The position numbers and the translations under genes were made by a program. This document shows positions 1-10,970 of a stretch of DNA of 64,000 nt, piece by piece. The stretch is from Geobacillus stearothermophilus ATCC 12980. Lineage in GTDB: Bacteria; Bacillota; Bacilli; Bacillales; Anoxybacillaceae. The notes under the pieces are model-generated. The model was not told where the DNA came from and searched no databases. It saw only the letters and a list, made by a program, of their open reading frames with translations. The number at the start of each line of letters is the position of its first letter. Position 1 is the first letter of the stretch. The stretch lies in contig NZ_CP128494.1 in NCBI RefSeq assembly GCF_030369615.1, positions 778,001-842,000 of the forward strand, in the 5' to 3' direction.

Positions 1-1546
1 AATGAACGGCGCCGCTTTTTTCGACGGCGCTGTGGAAACGGCTGGCTGGCTCATCGATCTCACCTCCGCTGCAATAGTACACAAGCTGTTCATAGGTTAG
101 TTCTGCGGCCGGCAGGCGGGTGAGCAGCCGGCCGTCAGCCATGATGTAGATGGTGTCGCACACCTCAAGAAGCTCGTGAAATTCACTCGAAAAATATAGT
201 ACTGTTTTTCCTTCATCGGCGAGAGCACGGATGATGGAAAACACCTCTTGTTTGGCGTGGACATCGATTCCTTTCGTAGGCTCGTCGAATAGAAAAACAC
301 GCGCGTTTGTGTTCAGCCATTTGCCGATGACGACTTTCTGCTGGTTGCCGCCGCTTAAGTGGCGGACAGCGGTCGAAGGCAACGGCGGATGGATGCCGAG
401 CGAGCGGACAAGTTCGTCGGCGGCGTCCGTTTCCTTCCTTCGGCTGATCCATTGCCAGCGCGACAGCCGGGAAAGGAGGCGGACGGTGATGTTGGTTTTC
501 ACTGACTCGGGCAAGAACAGCCCTTGTTTGCGCCGTTCTTCCGGGATGAGGCAAAGGCCGGCGTCGATGGCTTCATAAGGCGATGAGAACACATAGCGTC
601 TGCCATCAATTTCCCACTCGCCGGATGTGTTCCGGTGGGCGATGAGGCTTTCGGCAAGCTCCGTCTTGCCGGCGCCGACCAAGCCGGCGATGCCGACGAT
701 TTCGCCGCGGTGGGCGTATAGGTCGACTGTTGTCCCGGTTTTGTCGATCAAAATTCCGCGGGCGGCAAACGCGATGTCGCTTCCATGCGCGCGCGTTTGT
801 TTCATGGCGGCGGCTCGCCTTGTTCCGGTCATATGAAGGACGATGTCTTCAAGCGGCAAACCGCGGGCGGAACCATGGTAGACGACGCGGCCGTCGCGCA
901 AAATCGTCAACCGGTCGGCGATTTCCTGCACTTCTTTCAGTTTATGAGAGATGTAAATAAAGCCGACGCCTTGCTGTTTCAGTTCCGTGATGATGGCAAA
1001 CAGCCGCTTCGTTTCGGCTTCGCTCAAGGCGGCGGTCGGTTCGTCCAAAATGATGTAGCGCGCATTCGATGACAACACTTTGGCGAGCACGATCAGCTGT
1101 TTTTCATGGAGCGAGCAGTCGCGCACGAGCTTTGCCGGCGAAATGGCAAGGCCGACGCGGCGAAGCAGAGCAGCGGCCCGTTCTTTTTCCCGGCGCAGCG
1201 AGCGGATCGGCTGTTTCTTCACATCAGCGAGCTCATCAGCCGCCAAGTTTTCGTAAACGGGCAATCCTGGGAAAAGCGCCGTGTCGACCTCTTGGACGAC
1301 GAAGCCGATGCCGGCTCGTTTCGCGTCAAGCGGCGACGAAAAGGTGCAGTTGACGCCATCGATCGTGATCGTGCCGGCGTCGGGAGGAATGGCGCCGGCC
1401 AAAATGTTCATGAGCGTGCTTTTGCCGGCGCCGTTCATGCCCAAAAGGGCGTGGACTTCGCCTGGACGGACGGAAAAGTCCACGCCGTCAAGCACGCGCA
1501 CCGCGCCAAACGATTTTTCAATGCCTCGCATTGACAGCCTGTTCAT
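1..1546 (-). CDS. Sugar-type ABC transporter, double ATPase subunit (RbsA-like), 3' end cut by window edge
   Basis: About 515 codons are visible and the frame is still open at base 1; RbsA-type proteins are near 500 residues, so only a short C-terminus is missing. Two nucleotide-binding domains are seen. The first has Walker A GMNGAGKST at residues 36-44. The second has Walker A LVGAGKTE near residue 292 and the RbsA-type signature LSGGNQQKV near residue 400. The ATG overlaps the stop of the binding-protein gene (ATGA), with AGGTG eight bases upstream, so the two are translationally coupled. It would energise uptake of the ligand caught by the lipoprotein. Because the operon starts with mtnK-mtnA behind a SAM riboswitch, methylthioribose is the likely ligand (inference). 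The permease should lie beyond the left edge. Confidence 0.9.
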   Translation of the reverse strand, partial: MNRLSMRGIEKSFGAVRVLDGVDFSVRPGEVHALLGMNGAGKSTLMNILAGAIPPDAGTITIDGVNCTFSSPLDAKRAGIGFVVQEVDTALFPGLPVYENLAADELADVKKQPIRSLRREKERAAALLRRVGLAISPAKLVRDCSLHEKQLIVLAKVLSSNARYIILDEPTAALSEAETKRLFAIITELKQQGVGFIYISHKLKEVQEIADRLTILRDGRVVYHGSARGLPLEDIVLHMTGTRRAAAMKQTRAHGSDIAFAARGILIDKTGTTVDLYAHRGEIVGIAGLVGAGKTELAESLIAHRNTSGEWEIDGRRYVFSSPYEAIDAGLCLIPEERRKQGLFLPESVKTNITVRLLSRLSRWQWISRRKETDAADELVRSLGIHPPLPSTAVRHLSGGNQQKVVIGKWLNTNARVFLFDEPTKGIDVHAKQEVFSIIRALADEGKTVLYFSSEFHELLEVCDTIYIMADGRLLTRLPAAELTYEQLVYYCSGGEIDEPASRFHSAVEKSGAVH

Positions 1547-2706
1547 TTTTTGTTCACCTGAGCTTCCAACGTTTTCATCCATGGCGAGATGGCGACGTTC
1601 GATTGCTCCCAGCCCGGGATGTATTGCGAAAGCTCGTTCATCGATACTTGCTTATCGGGCAAGTCGGTCCGTTTTACTAAATGCGGCTCGAGCGAGTAAA
1701 TGTTCGGCGTTTTCTCGCCAGCGATTTTTTGATAGGCGAACCGCACCTGAACGCGGCCGACTTCCGCCGGATCCGTCGCTGTTGTCGCCACCCACGGACT
1801 GTTCGGTTTTTGGATCATTTGCAAGTCTTCGTCACTCAAATCGATGCTGTATACTTTGATTTCCGTACGCCCGGCTTGCTCGATGGCGCGCGTCGCTCCT
1901 TTGGCGAACTCGTCCCAAGTTGCGAAGACGGCGTCAATGTCGCCTTTGTTCGGATATTTTTTCAAAATGGCCTCCATTTGCGTTTGCGTGTCCAAAGCCG
2001 TGTTGGCGCTCGCCGTACCGAACTTGGCGACTTCTTTTATGTTCGGATAGCGTTTTTTGAACGCCTCATAAATGACGTGGCGCCGCTCCATTGGAGTAAA
2101 ACCGCCGACCCAAATCGTGACGATGTTGCCCTCTCCATTTAAATCTTCGGCGAGTGTTTTTAACGTTTTCCAGGCGAGGCTGTAGTCGTCTTGGTCGATG
2201 ACGGTGACGCCGGGAATGTTCAAATCGTTGTCAAAGGCGACGACCGGGATGCCTTTTTCAACCGCTTTTTTCACCGGGCCTTCGAGTGCATCAGCGCGGC
2301 CGTGATCAAGCAGAATGGCATCAACGTTTTGCGTGATGGCCGTTTCTACGTATGAGGCCATTTTCGTCAAGTCGTTGTCGGCGTTGTAAATTTGCACTTC
2401 GCCGCCGAACTTTTGCACTTGTTCTTTGACACCGGCGATGTATTGCGACGAGAACGTGCCGATGGACATTTGCATAATGGCGGCGATCTTCACCGGTTTT
2501 TTCAGCTTCTCCGGGATGGCCGCCTGTTCGCTGCTCGATGCGGTTTGGCTGTTGGATGAGACGGTGTCGCCTTGGATGGCCGTTTGCTTCGTTTCGTTGG
2601 CCGGCTTAGAGCTCACGGCGTCTTGCTCGTTCGTGCAGCCGGCCAAGACGGAGAACACGGCAAAGAAAAGAAGAGAAAGGAACGATAAGGCCTTAAATCG
2701 TTTCAT
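1543..2706 (-). CDS. Periplasmic-binding-protein-type sugar-binding lipoprotein
   Basis: The first ~22 residues form a lipoprotein signal: basic MKRFK start, hydrophobic stretch, then lipobox VLAGC. The body is a type 1 periplasmic binding fold of the ribose/LacI class ([20 protein letters not shown] and the ITIWVGG-like segment are typical). The protein would sit on the outer face of the membrane and pass a ribose-like ligand to the transporter. The start at 2706 is chosen because AAAGGAGGAG stands just upstream and the lipoprotein signal then begins correctly; an in-frame ATG at 2724 lies inside mtnA and lacks such a site. The gene overlaps the mtnA 3' end by 14 bases. Linkage to mtnA-mtnK suggests methylthioribose binding; ribose-type sugars remain possible. 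Confidence 0.88.
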   Translation of the reverse strand: MKRFKALSFLSLLFFAVFSVLAGCTNEQDAVSSKPANETKQTAIQGDTVSSNSQTASSSEQAAIPEKLKKPVKIAAIMQMSIGTFSSQYIAGVKEQVQKFGGEVQIYNADNDLTKMASYVETAITQNVDAILLDHGRADALEGPVKKAVEKGIPVVAFDNDLNIPGVTVIDQDDYSLAWKTLKTLAEDLNGEGNIVTIWVGGFTPMERRHVIYEAFKKRYPNIKEVAKFGTASANTALDTQTQMEAILKKYPNKGDIDAVFATWDEFAKGATRAIEQAGRTEIKVYSIDLSDEDLQMIQKPNSPWVATTATDPAEVGRVQVRFAYQKIAGEKTPNIYSLEPHLVKRTDLPDKQVSMNELSQYIPGWEQSNVAISPWMKTLEAQVNKK

Positions 2707-3760
2707 GCTGCTCCTCCTTTGCAAATAACGCTGGCAGTGCCGCGCTGTAGCTGCCGCGGACGATGCCTTTTTCGGTAATGATCGCGGTAATCAGTTCGTT
2801 TGGCGTCACGTCAAACGCCGGGTTATACACGTTGACGCCTTCCGGGGCGACGCGCACGCCGGCCAGATGCGTCACTTCATCCGGATGGCGCTCTTCAATC
2901 GGGATGTCTGCCCCTGTCTTTGTCGCCAAATCGATGGTGGACAACGGTGCGGCGACGTAAAACGGAATGCCAAACGATTTGGCGAGCAAGGCGAGGCCGA
3001 ACGTGCCGATTTTGTTCGCCGTATCGCCGTTTTGTGCGATCCGGTCGGCTCCGACGATAATGGCGCGAATCCCTTTCGCTTTGATCGTTTGCGCCGCCAT
3101 GTTGTCCGTAATAAGCGTGACGTCGACGCCTGCTTGCATCAGCTCCCAGGCGGTCAGACGCGCTCCTTGCAAAACGGGGCGCGTCTCAAGGGCGTACACG
3201 GATAACTCGATCCCTTTCTCTTTCGCCAAATAAAACGGGGCGAGCGCCGTGCCGTAGCGGGCGGTGGCGATCGAGCCGGCGTTGCAAATCGTCATCACCC
3301 GCTCGCCTGGGCGAAAAAGCGATAACGCATGTTCGCCGATGCGGCGGCAGACATCTTCGTCCTCGATTTGGATGCGTATTGCCTCGTGAATAAGCACCGT
3401 TTTCGCTTCGTTGACTGAGGCGGCGTCTTTGGCGGCGGCAGTGAGCCGGTCAAGCGCCCAAACCAAATTGACGGCCGTCGGGCGGGCGCTTGCCAAATAA
3501 TCGCGGTCTTGCTTTAGGCGGCTATGGAACTCGTGGACCGTTTCCGCTTTATAATGCGAGGCGGCGAGCGCCAGACCATAAGCGGCGGTGATGCCGATCG
3601 CCGGCGCTCCGCGCACTTTCAGCGAGGCGATCGCATCGTACACGTCTTCAAGCGTATGCAGGTCGATATATTCTGTTGCCAATGGCAATTTTTGTTGGTT
3701 TAAAATCGTGATATGCGTCTCGCGCCACTCGACAGAGCGCGGGATGGCAAAGGTGTCCAT
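2693..3760 (-). CDS. mtnA: Methylthioribose-1-phosphate isomerase
   Basis: Converts 5-methylthioribose-1-phosphate to 5-methylthioribulose-1-phosphate, the second step after MTR phosphorylation in the methionine salvage pathway. The 355-residue length and the fold of the eIF2B-related family fit MtnA. The catalytic pair is present: Cys159 in ICNAGSIAT and Asp239 in [11 protein letters not shown], and the RGAPAIG motif lies at residues 50-56. It is downstream of mtnK with a 69-base gap and upstream of the binding-protein gene, which it overlaps. A GGAAG ribosome site precedes the ATG. Expression should follow the SAM riboswitch in front of mtnK. Confidence 0.96.
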   Translation of the reverse strand: MDTFAIPRSVEWRETHITILNQQKLPLATEYIDLHTLEDVYDAIASLKVRGAPAIGITAAYGLALAASHYKAETVHEFHSRLKQDRDYLASARPTAVNLVWALDRLTAAAKDAASVNEAKTVLIHEAIRIQIEDEDVCRRIGEHALSLFRPGERVMTICNAGSIATARYGTALAPFYLAKEKGIELSVYALETRPVLQGARLTAWELMQAGVDVTLITDNMAAQTIKAKGIRAIIVGADRIAQNGDTANKIGTFGLALLAKSFGIPFYVAAPLSTIDLATKTGADIPIEERHPDEVTHLAGVRVAPEGVNVYNPAFDVTPNELITAIITEKGIVRGSYSAALPALFAKEEQHETI

Positions 3761-3829
3761 CGTCGTCTTCCTTTCTTTTCACATTTTCCGTTGATCCGGG
3801 CCGGCACTGGGCCGGTCGTCGCCGTGTTA

Positions 3830-5032
<1,203 letters not shown>

Positions 5033-5047
5033 TTAGGTTTTGGCAAA

Positions 5048-5271
5048 TGAAAAAGCCTCTTTCGCATACGGAAAGAGGCTTGAAGATGCATCGTCTTCGC
5101 GCCTCTTATCTTTCAGAAAGACATCGGTCTTTCTGTTGGACTTAGCACCGTGCCCTGCGGAAGCGGTTCGCTTCCGGCGCCGCCTTTGGCGTGCGCCCTA
5201 TCTCACGATAGCATTACGGTCGGTTGCTGGGCTTCATTGGGCCAATTCCCTCAGCCAACTCTTGATAAGAG
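5048..5271 (-). promoter_or_regulatory. SAM-I (S-box) riboswitch with terminator, upstream of mtnK
   Basis: On the minus strand the aptamer opens with CTTATCAAGAG followed by GGCTGAGGGA, continues with ATGAAGCCC and GCAACC, then GGTGCTAAGTCC, and closes P1 with GAAAGATAAG; these are the conserved S-box blocks. A strong terminator stem (AAGCCTCTTTC paired with GAAAGAGGCTT, then Ts) lies at about 5081-5050, just before mtnK. By the known mechanism SAM binding promotes termination, so mtnK-mtnA and the transporter are expressed when SAM is low. The P3/P4 region is long and GC-rich. Confidence 0.96.
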
Positions 5272-5364
5272 TACCGATCTAGCTATTAAGTTTTTGCAAT
5301 TTTCACGATGTTAACAATCGTTTGGTTGCTTGATTCGAATGATACAGGTTGGGCTGGCGGATTG

Positions 5365-6180
5365 TCAATACGTTTTGAAAAATTTTTTTGCCGCCTCTTC
5401 ATAATCGTGCGGCCGGCGGTCGGCAAACACCGGGATGCGTGCGCGGACGTCCGCAACGAGCGAGGGATCGATGTCGGCCGAGAGAATGCCCGGCTTCTCG
5501 TCCGCCTCGGCGATAATTTCGCCCCACGGGTCGATGATGAGCGAATGGCCGGCGAACACGTTGTTCGGGTCTCGTCCGGCCCGATTGCAAGCGACGACAT
5601 AGCATTGGTTTTCAATCGCCCGCGCCATCAGGAGCGTCCGCCAATGGTGAAGGCGGGGAAGCGGCCATTCGGCGACGACAAACAGCACTTCCGCTCCGGC
5701 CAACGCATGGGCGCGAATCCACTCCGGAAATCGGATGTCATAGCAAATGACCCCAGCGCACGGCAGCCCGTCAAGCGAGAACAAGCCTGGCTCGTTTCCC
5801 GGCTGCAAATACAAATGTTCATCCATCAATTGGAACAGGTGAAGCTTGCTGTATTCGCCGACGATTTGGCCATGGCGGTTGGCCACGATCATCGTGTTTG
5901 TCACGCCGGCGGCTGTTTTTTTGGCGACCGAACCGGCGACGAAATGGACGCCGTACGTTTGCGCCAATCGGGAAGCGAGCGCCTTCGCCCGTTCGGCGCC
6001 TTCGTCGGCAATTTCATCCAGGCGCGTCAAATCGTAGCCGGTCGTCCATAACTCTGGCAGCACGATGATGTCAGCGCCGTCTTTGGCAGCGGATTCCACG
6101 GCCTGTTCGGCTTGCTGTTCGTTTTTTGCTGGATCGCCAAATGCAATGTCAAGCTGCAGGCAGGCGATGCGGATCGTCAT
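5365..6180 (-). CDS. mtnU: Carbon-nitrogen hydrolase family omega-amidase (MtnU)
   Basis: A 271-residue nitrilase-superfamily protein with the full Glu-Lys-Cys triad: Glu43 in LPELWTTGYD, Lys112 in YSKLHLFQ and Cys146 in VICYDIRFPE. The family includes omega-amidase that hydrolyses the alpha-keto acid amide left when glutamine donates its amino group to the methionine precursor, so it partners MtnE. It is divergent from mtnE with a 96-base gap that must hold both promoters. A GAGGTG ribosome site precedes the ATG. No clear terminator separates its 3' end from the downstream S-box leader, so some read-through into mtnK is possible. Confidence 0.9.
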   Translation of the reverse strand: MTIRIACLQLDIAFGDPAKNEQQAEQAVESAAKDGADIIVLPELWTTGYDLTRLDEIADEGAERAKALASRLAQTYGVHFVAGSVAKKTAAGVTNTMIVANRHGQIVGEYSKLHLFQLMDEHLYLQPGNEPGLFSLDGLPCAGVICYDIRFPEWIRAHALAGAEVLFVVAEWPLPRLHHWRTLLMARAIENQCYVVACNRAGRDPNNVFAGHSLIIDPWGEIIAEADEKPGILSADIDPSLVADVRARIPVFADRRPHDYEEAAKKFFKTY

Positions 6181-6206
6181 GAGCGTTCACCTCGGAAAAA
6201 ATTTTC

Positions 6207-6235
6207 TTTACATTTTGCTTTTAACGATATATGAT
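6207..6235 (+). promoter_or_regulatory. SigmaA-type promoter of mtnE
   Basis: TTTACA at 6207-6212 and TATGAT at 6230-6235 are separated by exactly 17 bases. It lies in the mtnU-mtnE intergenic region, about 40 bases before the mtnE ATG. No S-box leader follows, so mtnE appears not to be under direct SAM riboswitch control. Confidence 0.75.
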
Positions 6236-6276
6236 GTTGCACTAGAATTTCAAGAATGTTTGAGAAGGTGTGGACG

Positions 6277-7455
6277 ATGACGATCGAATTTCCCTTTTCC
6301 GAACTGCTTGAACAGCTGCCGAAGCAGTTTTTCGCCTCGCTCGTGGCGAAAGTCGGTGCGAAGATCAAGGCGGGTTATGATGTGATCAACTTAGGGCAGG
6401 GCAATCCGGATCAGCCGACGCCAAAGCATATCGTCGAGGCGATGCAGCGGGCGGCGGCCAATCCGAAATACCATAAATATTCGCCGTTTCAAGGCTACTC
6501 GTTTTTGAAAAAAGCCGTAGCGGCGTTTTACGCGCGCGAGTACGGGGTGACGATCGACCCGGCCCGCGAGGTCGCCATCTTGTTCGGCGGCAAAGCCGGG
6601 CTTGTCGAGCTGCCGCTTTGCCTCGTCAACCCGGGCGATGTCGTGCTCGTCCCGGACCCGGGTTATCCGGACTATTGGTCGGGAATCGCGCTCGCCCGCG
6701 CGCGGATGGAAATGATGCCGCTTGTCGCGGAGAATGAGTTTCTGCCGGATTATTCGGCCATTCCCAGGGCGGCGGCCGACCGGGCGAAACTGATGTTTTT
6801 AAACTATCCGAACAACCCGACCGGCGCGACGGCGACGAAGGAGTTTTTTGCTGAAACGGTGGCATTTGCGGAAAAGTACGGCATAGCCGTTGTGCATGAT
6901 TTTGCCTATGGCGCGGTCGGCTTTGACGGCCAAAAGCCGGTCAGCTTTCTAGAAGTGGACGGGGCGAAAGACATTGGCGTTGAAATCTACACGTTCTCGA
7001 AAACGTACAATATGGCCGGCTGGCGCGTGGCGTTCGCTGTCGGCAATGAGCGGATCATCCGTGCCATTGAGTTGTTGCAAGATCATTTGTACGTCAGCTT
7101 GTTCGGCGCCGTCCAAGAAGCGGCGGCAGCTGCGCTCCTCGGCCCGCAAGACTGCGTCGCGGAGCTCGTTGCCTTGTACGAGGCGCGCCGCAATACGTTT
7201 ATTCATGCTTTGCGCGCGACGATCGGATGGGAAGCGCCGGCGCCGTCTGGATCATTTTTCGCCTGGCTTCCGTTGCCAAAAGGCGCATCATCCGCCGAAT
7301 TTGCCGATCTGTTGCTTGAGCGGGCGCACGTCGCCGTCGCCCCAGGCATCGGTTTTGGAAAACACGGCGAAGGGTATGTGCGCGTTGGATTGTTGACCGA
7401 TGAAGCGCGGCTTCGCGAAGCGGCGGAGCGGATCGGCCGGCTCGGATTGTTTTGA
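6277..7455 (+). CDS. mtnE: Methionine-salvage aminotransferase, PLP dependent (class I/II)
   Basis: Transaminates 2-keto-4-methylthiobutyrate to methionine, the last step of the salvage pathway. The 392-residue protein is a fold-type I aminotransferase: NLGQGNPDQPTP near the start, the N-N-P-T-G loop LNYPNNPTGA, the PLP lysine at about residue 242 in TFSKTYNMAGWR, and a C-terminal arginine region. The start at ATG 6277 is chosen because GAGAAGGTG precedes it; an ATG 21 bases upstream lacks a site. It stands alone with its own promoter between divergent mtnU and the mtnW operon. The B. subtilis counterpart is also called mtnV/ykrV. Confidence 0.9.
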   Translation: MTIEFPFSELLEQLPKQFFASLVAKVGAKIKAGYDVINLGQGNPDQPTPKHIVEAMQRAAANPKYHKYSPFQGYSFLKKAVAAFYAREYGVTIDPAREVAILFGGKAGLVELPLCLVNPGDVVLVPDPGYPDYWSGIALARARMEMMPLVAENEFLPDYSAIPRAAADRAKLMFLNYPNNPTGATATKEFFAETVAFAEKYGIAVVHDFAYGAVGFDGQKPVSFLEVDGAKDIGVEIYTFSKTYNMAGWRVAFAVGNERIIRAIELLQDHLYVSLFGAVQEAAAAALLGPQDCVAELVALYEARRNTFIHALRATIGWEAPAPSGSFFAWLPLPKGASSAEFADLLLERAHVAVAPGIGFGKHGEGYVRVGLLTDEARLREAAERIGRLGLF

Positions 7456-7517
7456 AAAAAAGAGCGGCAATGAACCGTTGACGGGACAACGTTGACCAGG
7501 CTATTTTAAAAAAATAA

Positions 7518-7546
7518 TTGACAACGGCGGCAAAGGCTGTCATAAT
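7518..7546 (+). promoter_or_regulatory. SigmaA-type promoter of the mtnW-X-B-D operon
   Basis: TTGACA at 7518-7523 and CATAAT at 7541-7546 with a 17-base spacer, about 50 bases before the S-box aptamer. This is a near-consensus promoter placed exactly where the riboswitch leader needs one. Confidence 0.75.
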
Positions 7547-7595
7547 TCAAAGTAAATTTGCCAATCGTTTGACAAGTGCATAAACGAGCAGGCTT

Positions 7596-7750
7596 TCTTA
7601 TCAAGAGCAGGCGGAGGGACGAGCCCAATGAAGCCCGGCAACCGGCTTGGCGCACGCTAAGCACGGTGCTAATTCTTGCAGCGGAAACGCTGGGAGATAA
7701 GAAGAGCGCCATGAATGAATGACGCCTCTTCTTAGGAAGGGGCTTTTTTA
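7596..7750 (+). promoter_or_regulatory. SAM-I (S-box) riboswitch with terminator, upstream of mtnW
   Basis: Conserved S-box blocks are seen in order: CTTATCAAGAG, GGCGGAGGGA, ATGAAGCCCGGCAACC, GGTGCTAATTC and GGGAGATAAG closing P1. The closing strand runs into a second stem (AAGAAGAGCG paired with CGCCTCTTCTT) followed by AGGAAGGGGC and a run of Ts, the terminator of the expression platform. It puts mtnW-mtnX-mtnB-mtnD under SAM control, matching the mtnK leader at 5048-5271. Confidence 0.96.
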
Positions 7751-7780
7751 TTTCGCCATATATTGAAAGAGGGATGGACG

Positions 7781-9022
7781 ATGAGTGCAGTCATTGCGAC
7801 GTATTTGCTTCATGATGAACACGATATTCGCCAAAAAGCGGAAGGAATCGCGCTCGGCTTGACAGTCGGCACATGGACCGACTTGCCGCAGCTAGAGCAA
7901 GACCAGCTTCGCAAGCATAAAGGGGAAGTCGTTGCGATCGAAGAGCTTGGCGAGAGCGAGCGGGTAAACGCCTATTTCGGCAAGCGGTTGAAGCGGGCAA
8001 TCGTCAAAATCGCTTACCCGACCGTCAACTTCAGCGCCGATTTGCCAGCATTGTTGGTGACGACGTTCGGCAAGCTGTCGCTTGACGGGGAAGTGCGGTT
8101 GCTTGATTTGGAATTTCCGGAAGAATGGAAGCGGCAGTTTCCGGGGCCGCGCTTTGGCATCGCCGGCATTCGCGAAAAGGTCGGAGTGTACGACCGCCCG
8201 CTGTTGATGAGCATTTTCAAGGGCATCGTTGGCCGCGATTTGGCGTATTTGACATCAGAGTTGAAAAAGCAAGCGCTTGGCGGCGTTGACTTGGTCAAAG
8301 ATGACGAAATTTTGTTTGACAGCGATCGTCTGCCATTTGCGAAGCGCATTACAGAAGGCAAAGCGGCGCTCGAAGAGGTGTACGAACAAACAGGCAAGCG
8401 GACGCTGTATGCCGTCAACTTGACCGGCAAAACGTTTGAACTGAAAGAAAAAGCGAAACGGGCGGCTGAGCTTGGCGCCGATGTGCTGTTGTTCAACGTG
8501 TTCGCCTATGGATTGGACGTCCTACAAGGGTTGCGGGAAGATGAAGAGATTTCCGTTCCGATCATGGCCCACCCGGCGTTCAGCGGCGCGATCACGCCGT
8601 CGGAGTTTTACGGCGTCGCCCCGTCGCTCTTGCTTGGAAAGCTTTTGCGGCTTGCCGGCGCCGACTTTGTTCTGTTCCCGTCGCCGTACGGCAGCGTCGC
8701 CTTGGAGCGCGAGCAGGCGCTTGGCATCGCCCGGGCGCTGACCGATGAACAAGAGCCGTTTGCCCGGGCGTTTCCAGTGCCATCGGCCGGCATCCATCCG
8801 GGCTTGGTGCCGCTCCTTGTCCGCGATTTTGGCCTTGACAGCGTCGTCAACGCCGGCGGCGGCATCCACGGCCACCCGGACGGGGCGATCGGCGGCGGAA
8901 AGGCGTTTCGCGCCGCCATCGACGCAGCGCTGGTCGGCCGTCCGCTTCGTGAAGCGGCGAAAGACAACGAGGCGCTGCAAAAGGCGATCGACCGCTGGGG
9001 CGCTATTGAGGTGGAAGCATGA
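7781..9022 (+). CDS. mtnW: 2,3-diketo-5-methylthiopentyl-1-phosphate enolase (RuBisCO-like protein)
   Basis: Enolises 2,3-diketo-5-methylthiopentyl-1-phosphate in methionine salvage. With the ATG at 7781 the protein has 413 residues, and the lysine that is carbamylated in RuBisCO-like enolases falls at position 173 ([10 protein letters not shown]), which supports this start over the TTG at 7763. GAAAGAGGG precedes it. The large-subunit RuBisCO fold is shown by [15 protein letters not shown] and the C-terminal [11 protein letters not shown] loop. It is followed by mtnX with a four-base overlap (ATGA). Magnesium-dependent, cytoplasmic. Confidence 0.96.
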   Translation: MSAVIATYLLHDEHDIRQKAEGIALGLTVGTWTDLPQLEQDQLRKHKGEVVAIEELGESERVNAYFGKRLKRAIVKIAYPTVNFSADLPALLVTTFGKLSLDGEVRLLDLEFPEEWKRQFPGPRFGIAGIREKVGVYDRPLLMSIFKGIVGRDLAYLTSELKKQALGGVDLVKDDEILFDSDRLPFAKRITEGKAALEEVYEQTGKRTLYAVNLTGKTFELKEKAKRAAELGADVLLFNVFAYGLDVLQGLREDEEISVPIMAHPAFSGAITPSEFYGVAPSLLLGKLLRLAGADFVLFPSPYGSVALEREQALGIARALTDEQEPFARAFPVPSAGIHPGLVPLLVRDFGLDSVVNAGGGIHGHPDGAIGGGKAFRAAIDAALVGRPLREAAKDNEALQKAIDRWGAIEVEA

Positions 9023-9681
9023 CGAAACAACTCGTTCTTTTTTGCGATTTTGACGGCACGATCACGGAAAACGACAACATCATCGCGATTATGAAACAGT
9101 TCGCCCCGCCGGAGTGGGAGGCACTAAAGGACGACATTCTCGCCCAGCGCATCTCCGTTCAGGAAGGCGTCGGAAAAATGTTTTCGCTTCTTCCGTCAGC
9201 GCTGAAAGGGGAGATTGTTGACTTTTTGCTTAGCACCGCCCGCTTGCGCGAAGGGTTCCGCGAGTTTGTCGCATGGACAAAAGAGCAAAGCATCCCGCTC
9301 TATATCGTGAGCGGCGGCATCGACTTTTTCGTCTATCCGCTGCTTGAAGGGCTCATTGAACCGGAGCGGATTTTTTGCAACGGCTCCGATTTCAGCGGTG
9401 AGACGATCCGCATCACATGGCCGCATGCATGTGACAGCCGGTGCCAAAACGGCTGCGGCTGCTGCAAGCCGTCGCTATTGCGCAGGCTTGCCCGCCCGGA
9501 CGGGTATCACGTCGTCATCGGCGATTCGATCACCGACTTGGCGGTGGCCAGGCAAGCCGACTATGTGCTGGCGCGCGATTTTCTGCTTGAAAAATGTCAA
9601 GAGCTTGACCTGCCGCACGCGCCATTTGCGACGTTTTTTGACGTGATGGATGCGTTGCAGCGAATGGAGGTGATCGTATGA
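9019..9681 (+). CDS. mtnX: 2-hydroxy-3-keto-5-methylthiopentenyl-1-phosphate phosphatase
   Basis: HAD-superfamily phosphatase that removes phosphate from the enol product of MtnW to give acireductone. The nucleophile motif DFDGT is at residues 10-14, and [11 protein letters not shown] near residue 170 supplies the acidic metal ligands. A cysteine-rich stretch ([12 protein letters not shown]) in the cap region is typical of MtnX. At 220 residues it is full length. It overlaps mtnW by four bases and mtnB by four, showing tight translational coupling. Confidence 0.95.
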   Translation: MTKQLVLFCDFDGTITENDNIIAIMKQFAPPEWEALKDDILAQRISVQEGVGKMFSLLPSALKGEIVDFLLSTARLREGFREFVAWTKEQSIPLYIVSGGIDFFVYPLLEGLIEPERIFCNGSDFSGETIRITWPHACDSRCQNGCGCCKPSLLRRLARPDGYHVVIGDSITDLAVARQADYVLARDFLLEKCQELDLPHAPFATFFDVMDALQRMEVIV

Positions 9682-10310
9682 GCATCGTCGTGAAAAAGTG
9701 GAACGAGCTTGCGGAAGTGAAAGCCGAGCTCGCCGCCCGCGATTGGTTTTTCGCAACAAGCGGCAATTTGTCGATCAAAGTGACGGACGACCCGTTGACG
9801 TTTTTGGTGACAGCGAGCGGCAAGGATAAGCGGAAGCAAACGGATGAGGACTTCTTGCTCGTTGACGCTGCTGGCCGACCAGCGGAGAAAACACATTTAA
9901 AGCCATCAGCGGAGACGCTGCTGCATGTGGAAATTTACAACCGCACAAACGCCGGTTGCGTCTTGCACGTTCATACCGTGGACAACAATTTGATTTCTGA
10001 ACTGTATGCGTCAAACGGGGAAGCAGTCTTTTCCGGCCAGGAAATCATCAAGGCGTTTGGCATTTGGGAAGAAAACGCCGCAGTGCGCATCCCGATCATT
10101 AACAATGACGCCGACATCCCGACGCTGGCTCGGGAGTTTGCGAACCATGTTCATGGCGACGCCGGCGCCGTGTTGATCCACAACCACGGCATTACCGTCT
10201 GGGGACGAACGGCGTTTGAAGCGAAAAAACATTTGGAAGCGTGGGAGTTTTTGTTCAGCTGGCAGGTGAAGCGGCTGCTTTTGCAACGGGCCGGCCTGCC
10301 GGTTGGTTAA
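9678..10310 (+). CDS. mtnB: Methylthioribulose-1-phosphate dehydratase
   Basis: Dehydrates methylthioribulose-1-phosphate to the diketo compound used by MtnW, linking MtnA to MtnW. It is a class II aldolase-fold, zinc-dependent protein of 210 residues: [10 protein letters not shown] near the N-terminus, zinc ligands in [10 protein letters not shown] and [23 protein letters not shown] ribosome site lies inside the mtnX 3' end. Pathway order differs from gene order, but all four genes share the upstream S-box. Confidence 0.94.
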   Translation: MSIVVKKWNELAEVKAELAARDWFFATSGNLSIKVTDDPLTFLVTASGKDKRKQTDEDFLLVDAAGRPAEKTHLKPSAETLLHVEIYNRTNAGCVLHVHTVDNNLISELYASNGEAVFSGQEIIKAFGIWEENAAVRIPIINNDADIPTLAREFANHVHGDAGAVLIHNHGITVWGRTAFEAKKHLEAWEFLFSWQVKRLLLQRAGLPVG

Positions 10311-10339
10311 TATACATCTTTTAGAAGGGGGATTTTGAC

Positions 10340-10882
10340 ATGGCCGTCATCAAAGTGAGAAAAACAGGTGAAGTGATTACAGGAGAGGAGAATGTGCGCG
10401 CCTTTTTAAACAGCCAAGGCGTCCTGTACGAGCATTGGGACATTGCCAAACTGCCGGAGCATTTGCGCGACAAATACGTGCTCACCGATGAAGAGAAAAA
10501 TGAAATTTTGGCGGCGTTCAAAGATGAAATTGAAGACTTGGCGGCGCGCCGCGGCTACAAAACATGGGATATCGTCGCTCTGTCCGATGCGACGCCGAAC
10601 TTGGATGAACTGCTGAAAAAATTTGAACAAGTGCACATCCATACGGAAGACGAAGTGCGCGCCATTACGGCCGGCCATGGCATTTTCATTATCAAAGGCG
10701 ACAAAGAGACCGGCTATTTTGACGTCGAGCTGGAAGCCGGCGATGTCATTTCCGTGCCGGAAGGGAATCCGCACTACTTTACGCTCATGGACGACCGCCA
10801 AGTCGTAGCCGTCCGCCTGTTCATCAACCCGTCCGGTTGGGTCGCCCATCCGTATGAAGAGAAAGAAGAGGCTGTCCAATAA
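10340..10882 (+). CDS. mtnD: Acireductone dioxygenase
   Basis: Oxidises acireductone: with iron it yields formate and 2-keto-4-methylthiobutyrate (on pathway, then MtnE), with nickel it gives methylthiopropionate, CO and formate. It is a 180-residue cupin with the first metal-binding motif VHIHTEDEVR (His, His, Glu) and the second His in EGNPHYF. AGAAGGGGG precedes the ATG. Last gene of the mtnW operon; a terminator hairpin follows within a few bases. Confidence 0.96.
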   Translation: MAVIKVRKTGEVITGEENVRAFLNSQGVLYEHWDIAKLPEHLRDKYVLTDEEKNEILAAFKDEIEDLAARRGYKTWDIVALSDATPNLDELLKKFEQVHIHTEDEVRAITAGHGIFIIKGDKETGYFDVELEAGDVISVPEGNPHYFTLMDDRQVVAVRLFINPSGWVAHPYEEKEEAVQ

Positions 10883-10887
10883 TGAGA

Positions 10888-10921
10888 ACACCCCGTTGCC
10901 AGGCAAGGCAGCGGGGTGTTT
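10888..10921 (+). terminator. Rho-independent terminator of the mtnW-X-B-D operon
   Basis: ACACCCCG...CGGGGTGT hairpin with an internal TTGCC/GGCAA pairing, followed by TTTCG, starting a few bases after the mtnD stop. Confidence 0.85.
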
Positions 10922-10970
10922 CGTTCTGTATGGAGAGGAGCGCTTGCCTCGATGACGGAAGGAGAGACCG